Below, in pieces: positions 63,505 through 64,000 of a stretch of DNA of 64,000 bases; the stretch's first letter is position 1; each line of letters opens with the position of its first letter. The notes below the pieces were generated by a model, which saw only the letters and a program-made list of their open reading frames with translations, had not been told where the DNA came from and did not search any database. Source of the stretch: Mycobacterium sherrisii (lineage in GTDB: Bacteria; Actinomycetota; Actinomycetes; Mycobacteriales; Mycobacteriaceae); NCBI RefSeq assembly GCF_002102355.1, contig NZ_LQPT01000069.1, positions 1 to 64,000 on the forward strand, read 5' to 3'. A program made the translations under genes and the position numbers.

Positions 63505-64000
63505 TTGGAGATTACCGGCAACACCATTTTCATCCCCGGTTCGACCAGCGGAATCGGTTTGGCACTGGCCCTGCGGCTGCAGGCCAAGGGCAACACCGTC
63601 ATCGTCGGGGGCCGCAGAACCGAATTGCTCGACCAGATCGCCGCCGAGCATCCCGGGCTCGACACGGTGCGGATCGATACCGCCGACGCGGCAAGCATTC
63701 GGTCGGCCGCCGGGGAGGTGCTGGCACGCCATCCGAACCTCAACGTTCTGATCGCGATGGCGGGGATCATGAAGGTCGAAGACTGGCATCACCCGGATTC
63801 CTTCCTCGCGACGGCCGAATCGACGATCACCACCAACGTGTTGGGACCCATCCGCCTCATCGCAGCCTTCGTCGAGCACCTGCAGCAGCAGCCGGCCGCC
63901 ACCATCGTCACCGTCTCGTCGGGACTGGCCTTCGCGCCGCTGCGGGCGACCCCGAGCTACAACGCGTCCAAGGCCGCCATCCACATGCTCACCGAATCGC
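63505..64000 (+). CDS. Short-chain dehydrogenase/reductase, truncated by window edge
   Basis: N-terminal 165 residues of an SDR. The Rossmann motif reads PGSTSGIGLALAL (usually TGxxSGIG), then GGRRTELLDQIA, AMAGIM (the NAG position), IVTVSSGLAF (catalytic Ser) and PSYNASKAAIHML (catalytic Tyr-x3-Lys). It resembles DltE-type SDRs of unknown substrate. I prefer the TTG at 63505 with AAAGGGGG just upstream, giving the usual start MEITGNTIFI; an ATG at 63442, overlapping the FUSC stop codon, would add 21 residues. The gene continues past base 64000. Confidence 0.85.
   Translation, partial: MEITGNTIFIPGSTSGIGLALALRLQAKGNTVIVGGRRTELLDQIAAEHPGLDTVRIDTADAASIRSAAGEVLARHPNLNVLIAMAGIMKVEDWHHPDSFLATAESTITTNVLGPIRLIAAFVEHLQQQPAATIVTVSSGLAFAPLRATPSYNASKAAIHMLTES

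Overview
The window is a high-GC stretch of mycobacterial chromosome. PE-family, mycolic acid methyltransferase (mmaA), HadABC dehydratase, PaaX/EchA/FadE8 and mkl genes are all present. Gene order matches the reverse complement of the Mycobacterium tuberculosis segment from tuf (Rv0685) down to galT (Rv0618), with local gains and losses; these comparisons are from memory of H37Rv. An intact mmaA1-mmaA2-mmaA3-mmaA4 series, including the O-methyltransferase gene mmaA3, points to a slow-growing species able to make keto- and methoxymycolates. I cannot name the species.

Layout. 1-5.3 kb: a truncated PE gene, then the str operon (rpsL-rpsG-fusA-tuf, minus strand) with a recognisable promoter. 5.3-12 kb: a TetR regulator with a palindromic operator, two DUF3060 proteins, an acyl-CoA catabolic operon (fadE8-echA4-paaX-like-echA5) with overlapping stop and start codons, and endonuclease IV. 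The mmpS5-mmpL5-Rv0678 efflux locus found here in M. tuberculosis is absent. 12-20 kb: rpoC and rpoB with a strong terminator and a long rpoB leader. 20-31 kb: mkl, a carotenoid oxygenase with its divergent TetR gene, rplJ-rplL with an L10 leader, a ROK sugar kinase, a SurA/PpiC-like protein and a very long GH38 alpha-mannosidase.

31-38.6 kb: a DinB protein, an ABC1 kinase, lipG and five consecutive mycolic acid SAM-methyltransferase genes, one more than the four of M. tuberculosis. 38.6-40.8 kb: an inserted DGPF/YCII protein plus ECF42-type sigma factor with its own candidate promoter, ending in a 58-bp hairpin-bearing tandem repeat. 40.8-45.7 kb: rplA, rplK, nusG, secE, tRNA-Trp, hadC-hadB-hadA, rpmG, tRNA-Met and tRNA-Thr, all on the minus strand, so translation genes and mycolate elongation genes are interleaved. 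45.7-48.5 kb: a VapB-like antitoxin, a glyoxalase II-like hydrolase, a membrane-anchored unknown and echA3.

48.5-57.7 kb is accessory. It replaces the toxin-antitoxin and recBCD region of M. tuberculosis with a molybdopterin oxidoreductase lacking its Fe-S cysteines and a small helical partner, a patatin and cyanase pair, a nitroreductase, a TIGR00027 methyltransferase, a flippase-like membrane protein with a degenerate kinase domain, and an F420-type oxidoreductase. 57.7-64 kb: galT-galK (galT intact), a PAS-ANTAR regulator broken by an apparent one-base frameshift, a small Cys-rich protein, a FUSC-type membrane protein and a truncated SDR.

I saw no insertion sequence, prophage, CRISPR array or rRNA gene. 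Most points of interest are small-scale: a Cys-to-Ser exchange at HadA position 61, the 58-bp repeat, the frameshifted PAS-ANTAR gene, and several operator or leaderless-promoter arrangements.
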